A stretch of 64,000 bases of DNA from Guadua angustifolia (taxonomy: Eukaryota; Streptophyta; Magnoliopsida; Poales; Poaceae), in contig JAYEVE010000344.1 in assembly GCA_036346375.1 (NCBI GenBank), positions 1 through 64,000 of the forward strand, given 5' to 3'. Positions within the stretch are counted from its first letter, which is position 1. Each line of letters begins with the position of its first letter. A program made the position numbers and the translations under genes. Shown here piece after piece: positions 35,392-46,367 of this stretch. The notes under the pieces were generated by a model, which was not told the DNA's origin, ran no database searches, and saw only the letters and a program-made list of their open reading frames with translations.

Positions 35392-36545
35392 ATGGTGAAC
35401 ACTGCAACAACGGAGCAGAGGCAAGTGGATCACGCCACGAGGCAATCAGACTATACACCGCCACCCCAGCAAAGACCGCCAAGGATATGCAGAACTTAGG
35501 CGATTTCGCAAAGACAAACGCAGTTAATGCAAACAATGATGACAACGAAGACAACAACAAAGACTCAGCCGCCGCTAACAACCAAGTCAGGAACAATGGG
35601 CCACGCCCTACTCAAGATTATCTGAATTTATGAGGACCCGATCACGACTTTCTCAGCAATGCCACCCGCTAGAGGCGATGATTGGTTAAGAACCATCGAA
35701 AGGAAATTGCATATCACGCAATGTGAAGGAAACGAGAGGGTACTTTATGCCTCTCACCATTTTGAGGGAACAAAGAATGAATGGTGGGAGAATTATCGCG
35801 GCCGCAGAGAACCCGCAGAGATTACTTGGGAGGAATTCACCCTAGCTTTCGTCAATACCATGTGCCGAGGGTATTATGGAGCTGAAAAGGAGGAATTTCG
35901 AGCTCAAGCAAGGAGGCCGTGCAAAGGGTCGATTATCTCAATAAATTCACTCGATTAGCACGCTATGCACCGGATGACGAGCGACAGACAAGGCAAGGCG
36001 ATCCCTGCTTCAAGGACTTAACACAGATCTGCAGGGACTAATTACCCACACTTTTCCGGATTTTCAAGAATCAGAACAAGGCGCCATATCGAAGACAAGC
36101 GCAAAGAATCGACGACAATCGCAAATGCCGCATGGCTCGCAAGGAGGACGCTGTGGTCATCGAAAACAAAAATGATACCCCAAAGAATTCACCGATTCCA
36201 GCCAGGAACGTTGTCGACGCCGCCACCAATGCCAAGACCACGGACAAACCCTCGAGACTCCCATCGTAATTAATAATCAGAATAGTGGAAATCAGCAAAT
36301 GGCAGGAAGGCGCTGCTACAACTGCAACGAGACGGGACATTTCGCCAATGCGTGCCCAAAGAAAGGAGGCGTGACGCCAGTACGCTTCAATCTAGGGAGC
36401 ACCCCAGCTAAGACCCCTACCCAAGGAGGAAGCCGAGGACCTGCTCAAGTTGGAGCTACGCCACAGGCATTCACACGAGGCCGGATTAATCATATCTCCG
36501 CATTTAAGTCCAGAGTGCTACGGACGCCGTGTTCGGTAAGTTCCT
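35392..36545 (+). pseudogene. gypsy-D gag
   Basis: Gag forms the particle and packages element RNA. The ATG at 35392 opens MVNTATTEQRQVDHATRQ; a shift occurs near 35497. The Retrotrans_gag core (PF03732) is readable at 35659-35940: PPARGDDWLRTIERKLHI, ASHHFEGTKNEWWENY and ITWEEFTLAFVN. A zinc knuckle RRCYNCNETGHFANACPKKG (CX2CX4HX4C complete) is at 36305-36364, in another frame from the start. At least three frame changes separate start, core and knuckle. Confidence 0.88.
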
Positions 36546-36905
36546 AGTCAACTCGGTGCCGCTACAAGATTATTTGATTCAGAGCTTCAGATTCGCTCGC
36601 TTTCGAGATTTTGCCGTGACAAATGATCCGATATTGTTAACCTTAAGAGTACACTCCTAGTTCAATCTCGGATCCGAACTCCGTTCTAAGGTCGGATGTT
36701 CTGGAGTTAAGCTACTAATAAAAGGAGTAGAGTTCCTAGCGAACCTTATTATACTAGATACCCAAACCCTGGATGTTATCCTGGGAATGGATTGGTTGAC
36801 TAAGCATAAGGCTGTATTAGACTGTGGACGGAGAGTTGTGTCTATTGAGAGCCCCGAAGGTAGGAAAGTGGAATTTCAAGCAATGGGGGCCGAGGAGGAC
36901 AGATG
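36530..36905 (+). pseudogene. gypsy-D aspartic protease
   Basis: GKFLVNSV leads to TRLFDSELQ near 36569-36590, where family members have the catalytic LFDSGASHS; a small shift destroys the site here. FLANLIILDTQTLDVILGMDWLTKHKAVLDC at 36730-36830 is the conserved ILGMDWL end. The protease would cleave Gag-Pol in the particle. Confidence 0.85.
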
Positions 36906-37029
36906 TTAGTAAATAATCTGAGACCGTCAAGATAAGGGATGTACCAAAGTGGTCGTGAATACCCAGATGTTTTTCCGAAGAATTACCAGAATGCCAGCAG
37001 AGAGACATAGAGTTTGTAATTGACTTAGT

Positions 37030-37700
37030 GCCCGAACAGCACCAATAGCAAAGAGACCATATCGGATGTCCACCGAAGAGTTGGTGGAGATGAAGAAACA
37101 GATTGAGGAGTTGTTGGAAAAAGGATTCATCGCACCAAGCTCGCCACCATGGGGAGCACCGGTTCTATTCGTTAAGAAGAAAGATGGGAGCTTTGATGTG
37201 TATAGACTATCGCGACTTAACGAAGTGACGATAAAGAATAAATAATTACATTCTCGAATAGATGATCTTTTCGATCAATTAAGAGGAGCAGGAGTATTCT
37301 CCAAGATTGACCTTAGGTCGATATCACCAGCTGAAAATCAAGACAGAGGACATACCCAAGACCGCATTTTCTTCAAGATATGGGCACTATGAGTTCACTG
37401 ATATGTCATTTGGGTTGACAAACGCACCCGCATACTTCATGAACTTGATGAATAAAGTATTTATGGAATACCTAGATAAATTTGTAGTGGTGTTCATCGA
37501 TGATATATTGGTTTATTCAAGGACTGATGAAGAGCACGCCCAACATTTGAGATTAGTACTGGAGAGACTAAGAGAGCAACGGTTGTATGCAAAGTTTAGT
37601 AAGTGCGATTTCTGGAAGAGTAAGGTAGATTTCTTAGGGCATGTCATGACAAATTAAGGGATCATGATGGACCCAAGCAAGGTTGAGACATTGCTACATT
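37030..37700 (+). pseudogene. gypsy-D reverse transcriptase
   Basis: The N-terminal part (RPYRMSTEELVEMKKQIEEL, then GFIAPSSPPWGAPVLFVKKKDGSF) runs 37056-37192. The next block, for YRDLN and IDDLFDQLRGAGVFSKIDLR, is broken by shifts (37200-37312). From 37325 the frame is clean: YHQLKIKTEDIPKTAF, GHYEFTDMSFGLTNAPAYFM and the catalytic VVVFIDDILVYS at 37488-37523 (F/YxDD box present). It ends KSKVDFLGHVMTN with a stop at 37655. The DNA CTTAGGTCGATATC at 37312 lacks bases relative to the RSGYH motif of the family. Confidence 0.92.
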
Positions 37701-38290
37701 GGGAGTCGCCTGCATCAGCTTTCGCAAGTTCGAGTTTCTTGGAATGGCTGGTTATTACCGCCGATTTATAGAAGGATTTTCACAATTGCTAGGCCAATTA
37801 CGCAATTGCTAAAGAAGGAAAAGAAGTTCGTTTGGACATCGGATTGCAGAAGAGTTTCCAAGAATTGAAGAAAAGATCGACATCAAGACCAAGTGTTAGT
37901 TCAACCCGACGTGCACCAAAGTTTTGATATTTATCGCGATGCATCACGCCAAGGACTTGGATGTGTGTTGATGCAAATGGAAAGGTAGTCGCCTATGCAT
38001 CAAGGCGATTAAGGCCACATGAAGGAATTACCCGACACACGATCTAGAATTAGCATTACCGTGAGTGCACGACCAAGATATGGCGCCACTATCTTATTGG
38101 TAATAGGTGTGAGGTGTATATGATCATAAAAGCCTTAGATACATTTTCACCCAATCGACCTAAACATGAGACAAAGGAGATGGCTAGAACCGATCAAGGA
38201 TTACAACATGGGAATCCATTATCATCCAAGAAGGCCAACGAGTGGCCGATGCCCCGAGTAGGAAAAGCCATGGACTAAGTTCGAAAGTGG
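37701..38290 (+). pseudogene. gypsy-D RNase H
   Basis: The connection region reads FLGMAGYYRRFIEGFSQL near 37736 in pieces, then ITQLLKKEKKFVWTSD. The RNase H domain starts FDIYRDASRQGLGCVLMQ near 37922-37975, the Asp of the DAS motif intact. Pieces of SRLRPHEG, THDLEL and WRHYLIG follow in shifted frames. It ends IKDYNMGIHYHPRKAN near 38195-38240. Frameshifts every 50-100 bp. Confidence 0.85.
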
Positions 38291-38489
38291 AAGAAAGCCA
38301 GGAGAATCGTGCAAGGACCTTCAGAGGTTAAAATCGGAAGTTGTTCTGAAGGATTCAGAGTGCATTAGAAGTAAAGCCTATCTTGGAAGATCAGATTAGA
38401 GAAGGTCAAGAATGATGAGAAGATCGAGAGAATCAAGGCCAAGATGGAGGAAGGACAGCAAAAGATTTTAAATTGACTTAACAAGGTAC

Positions 38490-39230
38490 ATTATGGATGC
38501 AGAACGATTTGTGTACCCAACAAAAAGGAATTAAAAGATTAATATTGGAGGAAGCTCATGACTCCAAGTACTCAATTCACCCAGGGAGCGCAAAAATGTA
38601 CCAAGATTTGAAAGATAGGTTCTGGTGGCCGAATATGAAGAGAGAGGTTGCTGAACACGTAGCACTATGTGATGTATGCCGAAGTCAAAGCTATGCATCG
38701 AGACCCGCAGGATCGCTGCGACCATTGAAAATACCAGAGTGGAAATGGGAAGAAATCGGAATGGATTTCATTACCGGATTGCCAAGGACGCAAGGAGGTT
38801 ATGACTCCATATGGGTTATCGTGGATCGCTTGACAAAGGTCGCACATTTCATACCAGTGAAGACAACCTATTCAGGAGATAAGTTAGCCGAGCTATACAT
38901 GGCAAGGATCGTTTGCTTGCATGGAGTGCCGAAGAAGATAGTATCGGACAGAGGTACCCAATTTACCTCAAGATTTTGGGATAAATTGCATACAGCAATG
39001 GGCACCCGCTTGAATTTCAGTACAGCTTATCACCCGCAGACGGATGGACAGACAGAAAGAGTCAACCAGATATTGGAAGATATGTTGAGAGCTTGTGCGT
39101 TAGCATATACGTCGACTTGGGACAAATGTTTGCCATATGCGAGTTTAGTTACAACAATAGCTATCAAGCAAGTCTTCGATGTCACCTTTTGAAGCCTTGT
39201 ATGGTCGACCTTGTAGGACGCCGTTAAATT
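38490..39230 (+). pseudogene. gypsy-D integrase (zinc-binding and catalytic domains)
   Basis: The longest intact pol frame (38497-39192) encodes the integrase that inserts element cDNA in the nucleus. The HHCC zinc domain is present: EEAHDSKYSIH and later CDVCRSQ. The DDE core is complete: GMDFITGLP and WVIVDRLTKVAHF (first Asp), SDRGTQFTSRFW (second Asp), HPQTDGQTERVNQILED (Glu). LEDMLRACALAY follows. The frame leaves at about 39165 (SLVTTIAIKQVFD), where relatives read an AYNNSYQASI-type motif. Upstream pol is broken, so I list it as part of a pseudogene although this domain alone looks functional. Confidence 0.93.
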
Positions 39231-39791
39231 GAATGAGACCGAGAGCGTCGTGTCTTGGACCGCATATACTTCAAGAAGTCAAGAGCAAATAGCACCGATC
39301 GAGAAAGATTAAAGATTGCACAATAAGACAGAAGAGCTACGCCGACAACCGCCGAGAGATTTGAGTTTTGAACCGAAGATTATGTGTATCTCGAGTTACG
39401 CCGCTTAAGGGAGTCCAGAGGTTTCACAAAAGGGTAAACTCGCGCCAAGATATGTAGGGCCATTTAAGATCATAAGTCGTAAGGGCTAAGTCGATACCAA
39501 CTCGAAGTTACCGCAATCACTAACAGAGTGCACAATGTTTTTCATGTATCGCAACTCAAGAAGTGTCTCCGAGTGCCTGAGGAACAAACGTCACTAGAAG
39601 AAGTTGAACTACAGGAAGACTTGACTTACAAAGAGCAACCGATAAAAATTTTGGACACCATGGATCGGAAAACAAGAAACAAGACAACCTGCTTTCAGAG
39701 AGTTCAAAGGAGCAATCACACCGAAAGTGAAGCCACCTGGGAACGAGAAGAAGATCTGAAAAAGGAATTTCCAAACCTATTCTATAGTTAA
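39231..39791 (+). pseudogene. gypsy-D integrase C-terminus with chromodomain-type tail
   Basis: The GPF/Y module is readable in pieces: PRYVGPFKIIS near 39444-39475 and VHNVFHVSQLKKCLRVPEE at 39520-39580. An open tail runs to the stop at 39789-39791 with LEEVELQEDLTYKEQPIKILDT, RKTRNKT and EATWEREEDLKKEFPNLF. This matches the chromodomain-like tail of Tekay/Del chromoviruses, which is thought to direct integration into heterochromatin. Confidence 0.85.
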
Positions 39792-39819
39792 GCCTCGAAT
39801 CTCGGGGACGAGATTCTGT

Positions 39820-39834
39820 TAAGGTGGGTAGGTT
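39820..39834 (+). other. Polypurine tract of gypsy-D
   Basis: TTAAGGTGGGTAGGT lies directly before the 3' LTR start TGTAACATCCC. It is less pure than usual. Confidence 0.7.
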
Positions 39835-42800
39835 TGTAACATCCCGAATTTTGGTCCAATTTTTAAATTTTGGAGTTATTTGAATTTTTATGAATTAATC
39901 AACCTTTATTTGCATTTAATTGCATTTAATTGAATTTACCTAATTTTTCTGGGATTTATTGGATTTAATTGGATTTTATTTATACCATTTTCCTTTAAGT
40001 AATTAAATACCAGAGAATATAATTATCAAAATTAAAAATAATATTTTATTTAGGCTCAAAATGCTCTGAAATATTTTCTAGAATTTTTCTAGAATTTTTC
40101 GGTATTTTTAGTGCCCCAAATAAATACTTTGAATTTCGTCTTTATTTTTATTCAGAAACCGGGAAAATAGCTAGCTACGTGTTGGGCCGCCCAACACCGT
40201 GCTCATGTGTGAAAAACCCTAATCGCCGCCTGATCTGGACCGTCGGATCGATCCAACGGCCGACGGACCGGACGACCTCGGATCAGGCGCGATCGACCGC
40301 ACCGCCGCTGCCTCTGTTGGCCGCCGCGATTTGCGGTGATTTGCGCGAGTTCCAAGGCATGTCCGGCGAAGAAGTACACCCCGAGCTCAGCACTTCTTCC
40401 GCCATTTCCCTCATCTCTCGCCACCATCCAAGAAAGCACGCAGATTAGCTCGCCGTAGTTCACACTCTTCCCCGCTTTTCTTCGTGCCCAGTGCTCCGGT
40501 TCGCCGCAGCCGAGACCTTCCCGAAGTTCCTCGATCACGCCGCATCCGTGTGGTTACTTCTTCCGACCGAGAAGCTCTAAACACCGCCGCCCGGTCATCT
40601 TCTCCAAGTCCGGTGACCCGCGCCGCCTCTTCTTCGAGCTTCGCGACTCACCTCACCGCCGATTCCATCGGACGCCTAAGGTAACGCCACGTAGTCCCGT
40701 TAACGTGAACCGCTTCTAGCCTTGCGCCGTTAGATTCAATCCGACGGCCGAAAGTAGATGGTACGCGTGGCTTGATGGTTCGCGACGTGTCGGTCGGCCC
40801 GACATGTGGGGCAAGGGCATTTTCACCGCCCACTCGACAAGGTGGACTGGCCGGCCAGGTCAAGGCCAAGATGACGTCATCCGCCCATCTGTTGAGGGGC
40901 CGAGCGACGTGGTTCGCTCGGTGCCGACGCGTGTCGCCGAGAGATTTAATCCGGATTTTCAGTACAAAAATAAAAGGATTAATTCGGTTTATTCTTTTAT
41001 GAATTTTCAGAATATTGTAAAGGCTATAACTTTTGCGTTTTAACTCGGATTTGAGTGATTCCAGTGCCCAAAAATTTGTAAAATGTGAACTATTTAATGA
41101 TGATTTTATTTTATTTTTAGAATTTATCTTGCTGTCTGTATAGTGTGTTTATTGTGTGCTTGCTTGTGCTTTAGTAGACTCCGAGTCACCGGTTTCGCCG
41201 AGGAGAATTTGAAGACCCGCAGAACCTCGACAGAACCAACTCCTCTTCAAGGCAAGTCATGCTTTGATCATTTCGCCTAGTTTTAAAAGTTTATTTTGAC
41301 TTCCATATTGCATGCTATGTTAAGTACAACCACTATTGATTAAATTGGGAAATGGTAGTTAAAAGCCAAACTTGTTATGCCACCTTGATTATAATGTTTA
41401 TATGCCCTCAAACCCTTGTCCACCCTAGGATGCTTAAATATGTTGGATGCTAATATGATGCCAACACGGAGGCTAGACCGTGATTAGCCGCTTAGCCTCG
41501 CTTGTAGGCGCGTGGAATGACTTTCAAATATCAAATGAATATTGACTAAACATTATGGAACGATTTTGGAAAATGCGATGATGTCATGAATTGAACCGGA
41601 TAGTGACCTGTGGTGCTATTCATGAAATGATGTGGAAAATGGCATGTGTTGCTTAAGTATAAAGTGGGGTGGGAAAATGATTTGAACAGGGGCAAGTGGC
41701 AAGAAGGCTTCGTGCGTGTGGGCCTGTGGCAATGGGTCATGTGAATGAATGAGAAGGCTGTGTGCCGAGTTGTATAAATCGGATGTCTTGCCGTGACAGC
41801 TTAAGGACTTAACCTTGCGAGCCTTTGAACTGAGTTCCGTGTACAACCACTTGTCCGAATGGGACGGACCTAGTTAAGTAGGTTTCGACCTCTTTCCTTT
41901 GAAACCTTCGGGGACAAAGGCACATCGCAGTAATCAGGGGAAGCGATACTGTGCTACGGCTTGGTACCCATTCAACAGTACTTGCTCTGTCTAAACTTCG
42001 CCTCTGAGTGAGGGAAATGTTAGAAGGGAAGTGTCGGAGGGGTTCATCGGTCAAATGTTAGCCTCTGAAAGACTTTGTTACAATCAATCGCCTGTGTGGT
42101 GAACGACTGTATCCTGTGGGTAAAGTGTACAGCCTCTGCAGAGTGTGTGTGTGAATCTATTCAATAGCCGTGTCCATGATCGACATTGCTCGGTGATTAC
42201 AAATAAGGGTTAGATTTTCAAAATGAAAATGTGGAATGGGTGGTCGTGTGCCAAAAAGTCGTGTGAATGAAATTAGGGTCGTGTGCCAAACTCTTGGAAA
42301 AGAATTGCGAAATTAATTATTAAATATTATTGATCTTATCGCTTTTAATCTAATAGGATTACCTATCAAAAGAAATGTCGCTTTATGCAAAATAACCAAT
42401 TAAGCCTTTCCTTGAATAAGCCTTGCATATAGTAATAGTCGCAGATTGTGCATGACTTGTTGAGTATGTTGTATACTCACCCTTGCATCGACAAAAACCT
42501 CGAAGAAGAAGAAGCCGTGCGACTTGGAATGAAGAGTTCGTCGAAGGCCAGGAGGATTAAGGGGTTGAGCCGCACTCAGTAGCCTGTGGACATGAAGAGT
42601 TCATCGCTTTACTTTTGCTTCCGCTGATAAACCTGCTTACTTGATATTTATCGCCTGCATGGCATCGTAAGGTGGCCATAAGGCCATGTAACTCGTTACT
42701 ATTAATGCTTGAAGTACTTATTATTTATTTCATTGTATGATTGTGGTACTTCAACCTGTTTATCCTGTGTGTACTAGCGTGATCCTGGACTAGTACGGAA

Positions 42801-42841
42801 TACACAGAGTGTCCGAATCCGCGAAGATTCGGGGCACGACA
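39835..42841 (+). repeat. 3' LTR of gypsy-D
   Basis: 3007 bp, the same ends as the 5' LTR. The copy at 40170-40680 differs from the 5' LTR by many one- to three-base changes in the GC-rich block, while AT-rich regions are almost unchanged. GTTTG follows at 42842. Confidence 0.93.
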
Positions 42842-42846
42842 GTTTG

Positions 42847-43296
42847 GCACTAGGGGAAGCTTAGCCTGAGGTATGTTGGGCCATTCCCTATTATTGCTCA
42901 AATCGAAATGTTGGCTTATTGGTTGGAACTCCCCAGTTCTATGCAACGAGTGCATAATGTGTTTCATGTGTCCATTTTTTGGAAGTTATCGCATGACCCT
43001 GAGCATGTAGTACCGCTTCAGCATTTGGTTATTGAGCAGGATTTTACCTTGGAGTCCCGGTCAGTGTGGATTCTAGGAGAGTCAGAGCGAGTGTTGATAA
43101 ATAGAATTGAAGTTTGTCAGAGTGTTATGGTCACATTAATCTGAGCAGGAAGTGACTTGAGAACTTGAGTCTCGCATGCGTGAGAAGTATCCAACGTTGT
43201 TCTTATTGAGTACGTCATGCGTTGTGATTTAATTTATTAACTTGTTTATATTCTCGCAGAAGTTGCCGTGCTAAGAATTCAGGGTAGAATTCTGTT
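42847..43296 (+). pseudogene. gypsy-C integrase C-terminus
   Basis: Resumes the frame cut at 31158: GTRGSLA, then LRYVGPFPIIAQIEMLAYWLELP-type residues near 42865-42930 and MQRVHNVFHVSIFWK near 42942-42985. The tail EQDFTLESRSVWILGESERVLINRIE runs to a stop at 43142. This is the GPF/Y module and a chromodomain-position tail. The ~150 bp from there to the PPT holds no frame. Confidence 0.85.
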
Positions 43297-43308
43297 AAGA
43301 GGGGAAAA
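43297..43308 (+). other. Polypurine tract of gypsy-C
   Basis: AAGAGGGGAAAA immediately precedes the LTR start TGTCATATTCC. Confidence 0.8.
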
Positions 43309-45586
43309 TGTCATATTCCAAAAAGAAATAGAAAGAAAAGGGGATTTTTCCTATCATGGGCCAAGTTTTTGGCCAGAGGCGGCTCAGTGCCAACGGAGAG
43401 GACTAGGCCCAAAACCCTAGCCACCCTCCCTCTCCCCATAGCCACAGCCTCCCCCAGCAAGCACCCTCACCTCAACTCCCCATTGCAATAGCCCCTGCCT
43501 TTTACTTCAAACCATAGCCTTCCTCCTACCCTACCTCACCCCTAGCCACCCCAACCTCCTTCCCTTGTGCAAGCACCCATCCTCCCTATTCTTGAGGCCG
43601 CCTTCCCCATCCTTAGTGCTGCCTTGGAGGTGTCAAGGTAGTGGAAAATCCAAGGATTAGAGTTCAGGTCTTGCGGGAGCAAGGAACATGTGATCCGTGG
43701 TGCAACGCCAACATCACCACTCTATTGTGTCTTCAGGTGTAGGTGTAACCCTAGAGCTCATTTTGGTGGTGTTGTCACTTTGTTAGGGTGGAATTTTGAG
43801 GGGTTTACCTAGTGGTTGTGGGTTAGGCTAATCTCTGGGTCAATTTTGGGGAAGATTTAGTATTTAGGTAAACACTGGTTTGATCTTTGGATCATGTTAT
43901 GGGATATTTCTGTTCATTTTGAGAGATGCTGGAAGTTAGGACATATGCAGATCTTCGTCTAAAGTTTTATTAGTGTACAAAAAACATAAAATTTGGTTTA
44001 GTGCTTTAAAAGTTGTGACCAGTTGAAGCTTGGTGTCTAGATTTGTACACGTACCAAATGAAATCATCTGCACGACTAGATAACACTAGATAATTTTCTA
44101 TACAATTCAAAAATGCCATGGTTTGCTATTTTTGGAGTAGTATAAAAGAGTTACTGAATTTGTGAATCAAGCTATCCAAAGGAGGCAATAGATCGGTCTT
44201 CGTGGCTGATTTTGAGGGTTAGATGAATTAATTGAAAAGATGGGTAACTAAAAATTATGTGTAATATTTTTAGTTTTCAATAAGTATATTATTTTTCATA
44301 TTTTTGCTCTTGAGTTAGGAGTTATGGTCTTCCCACCATTGGGACAAGAAAGGGTGAGCAGTCACGAGTGAGAAGGTTAAAATGGGGTTGTCTCAGAATT
44401 ACGTTAGCATTATGTTTGTGTTTATACTATTAGTGCATGATTTTGAGATGGATAAATATGTTATTGCAAGAGGTGTGTCAGGAGTTGCCTCAATATCACA
44501 CCACTCCATTCATTGTTGGTAAAGTGGCAAGTACATCGTGTAATAGTGATCGGTTGTTATGAAATAATGTTTATATTGATAATTGACACCTTCCTATCTC
44601 ATATGAATGCTACCAATTATTGCCATTGTTTACACTCGTGTTATGTTGTGATTATGGTAATGATGAAAAGAATGGAACATGGTAATAACTCATGTCATTT
44701 GCATATGTTCATTCACGATGGAAGAGACGAAACATGTGGGCCTCTATGACCCACTTGCTGTGGGCATAAAATAACTAGTTTGGTAGGTCCCTCCATGGGA
44801 TGGATGAGAATAAGAGGGTGTCACACTGACGGATGTGCATTCAGCTATTTTGGTATAAGCTATGAGATGTGCATATAAGCATAAAGCATGTTGCATTGCA
44901 TGAATTAAGTAAAAGATTTGGTTAAATTGATGAGTTTTGCTGTATGTATGGGTAATGTGACATAATAAATTTTACTGAATTGTTATTTTTCATGTGTTGA
45001 TATGATTATATGATGTACTTTGCAGAGTTTTGACTCATGCTTGTATATTTAATGTTTTAGGTACTTTGAGACTGACATTCTAGGAAAGGGAGTAGCACAG
45101 TCATGTCACTTGTCACCTATTCACTTTCATGATACTTTTTAGTTTCTGAACATGCTTAACTATTGAATAAATTAGACTGACTTAGTCAAGGAATAATTTA
45201 GTGGTTGCAAACTTGTAAAGATTTAATCTATTTTGTGTAGTAATGTTTGTGGTTTATTTATATCATGTGTTTATGCTTCATTAGTGGCTTCTCCAAAGGT
45301 AAGTATAAGGTAAGAATGTTTCCTAAACGCATGTGTACTGTGTGCTCCAAAGTGGGGGTCTTGGGCATTCTTAGGAGTGTGGATCCAAGTGTAGTATTGC
45401 TAGTATTGTTGTCATATTTGTTATTATTATGTTCTTTGTCATTTCTTGTTGTAAATACCTTGTAGTTGTTATTTAATGCCTAGAAATGTATATATGTTGT
45501 TGCTGAAATTGTTGTTGAAAATGGTAAAAATCTAGTGAAAAGTCATGAAGTAACATTCAGGGTTTTGTGTGGCACCAGGTGTTACA
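43309..45586 (+). repeat. 3' LTR of gypsy-C
   Basis: 2278 bp, starting TGTCATATTCC after the PPT and ending CACCAGGTGTTACA. It contains a C-rich block (43410-43620) and AT-rich remainder, with no coding capacity. CATTG follows at 45587, where minus-strand gypsy integrase begins. The degraded left partner is at 27575-29440. Confidence 0.85.
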
Positions 45587-46367
45587 CATTGCTTTATGCA
45601 ATTTATTCCAGAATCTCAAAGTAAGTTGAGTACCTCTATCTAATACTATCTTCTTTGGCACTCCATGCAAATATGCAATTCTTGACATGTACAACTCCGT
45701 CAAACGGTCTCTAGTATAAGTAGTCTTAACTTGATGAAATGAGCAACTTTTGTCAATCGATCAACTATGACTCATATAAAATCTTATCTACTCTAGGTTC
45801 TAAGTAAACCAAGAATAAATTCCATACCTATTTCATTCCATTTTCACTCTTGAATTTTGAACTATTGTTATAAGCCGGTGGCCTCCGATGCATCGCCTTT
45901 ACTTCTCGATTCAAATCACACAAAGTAATATTTTCGCAACTTCACAATTCATACTAGGTCACCAAAATATTTCTTTGAGATCTTGATACATCTTCGCACT
46001 TCCTAGGTGAATCAAATAATTTGAATCATGAGCTTCCACAAGAGCCGATTGCTTTAACTCCTTTGGATTTGTTACACAAATTTGTCCTTTGAACCATAAA
46101 GTACCTTGATCATCGAAGGTAAAATCTTTGGCTTTAAGTTCATCGATTTTGGACATAATTATTTGGATCTTGTCATCATCCTTTTGACTTTCACGGATCT
46201 GATCCTCTAAAGTCGGTTTTACCTCCAATGTAGCTAAAAATCCTTTTAGAACCACATCCAATTTCAGTTTCTAAAACTCCTTGCATAGTTCAGACTGACT
46301 CTCTAGAACTAGCATCTTGACATTGTAGTTCTTCCAACTTAAAGCATCTGCTACCACATTAGCTTTT
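45587..46367 (-). pseudogene. gypsy-E1 RNase H end and integrase
   Basis: Read on the minus strand from 46367: KANVVADALSWKNYN (RNase H end). An open part at 46261-45959 covers LATLEVKPTLEDQIRE, FDDQGTLWFKGQICV and ALVEAHDSNYLIHLGSAKMYQDLKE, the integrase zinc domain. Broken core pieces follow: VDRLTKVAHF near 45765, LHGVPKKIV near 45670 and RFWNKLHKAM near 45600. The gene stops where the gypsy-C LTR begins. The match to gypsy-D integrase is obvious but diverged. Confidence 0.85.

Larger units (their letters stand above)
31164..42841 (+). mobile_element. gypsy-D: 11.7-kb Ty3/gypsy chromovirus (Tekay-like) with both LTRs
   Basis: Structure: 5' LTR 31164-34174, PBS 34178, an extra ORF, gag, protease, RT, RNase H, integrase, C-terminal chromodomain-type region, PPT 39820 and 3' LTR 39835-42841. 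GTTTG flanks both sides (31159-31163 and 42842-42846), an exact 5-bp duplication. Removing the element rejoins the gypsy-C integrase. Pol order RT-RH-IN defines Ty3/gypsy. The HNVFHVSQLKKCLRVPEE..LEEVELQEDLTY tail is characteristic of Del/Tekay chromoviruses. Near-identical AT-rich LTR sections argue for recent insertion. Coding frames are nonetheless broken many times, perhaps partly by consensus errors. Confidence 0.93.

Noticed and set aside
36071..36340. Hydrophobic 89-residue minus-strand frame resembling a membrane protein
   Set aside because: It is antisense to gypsy-D gag and its zinc knuckle region.
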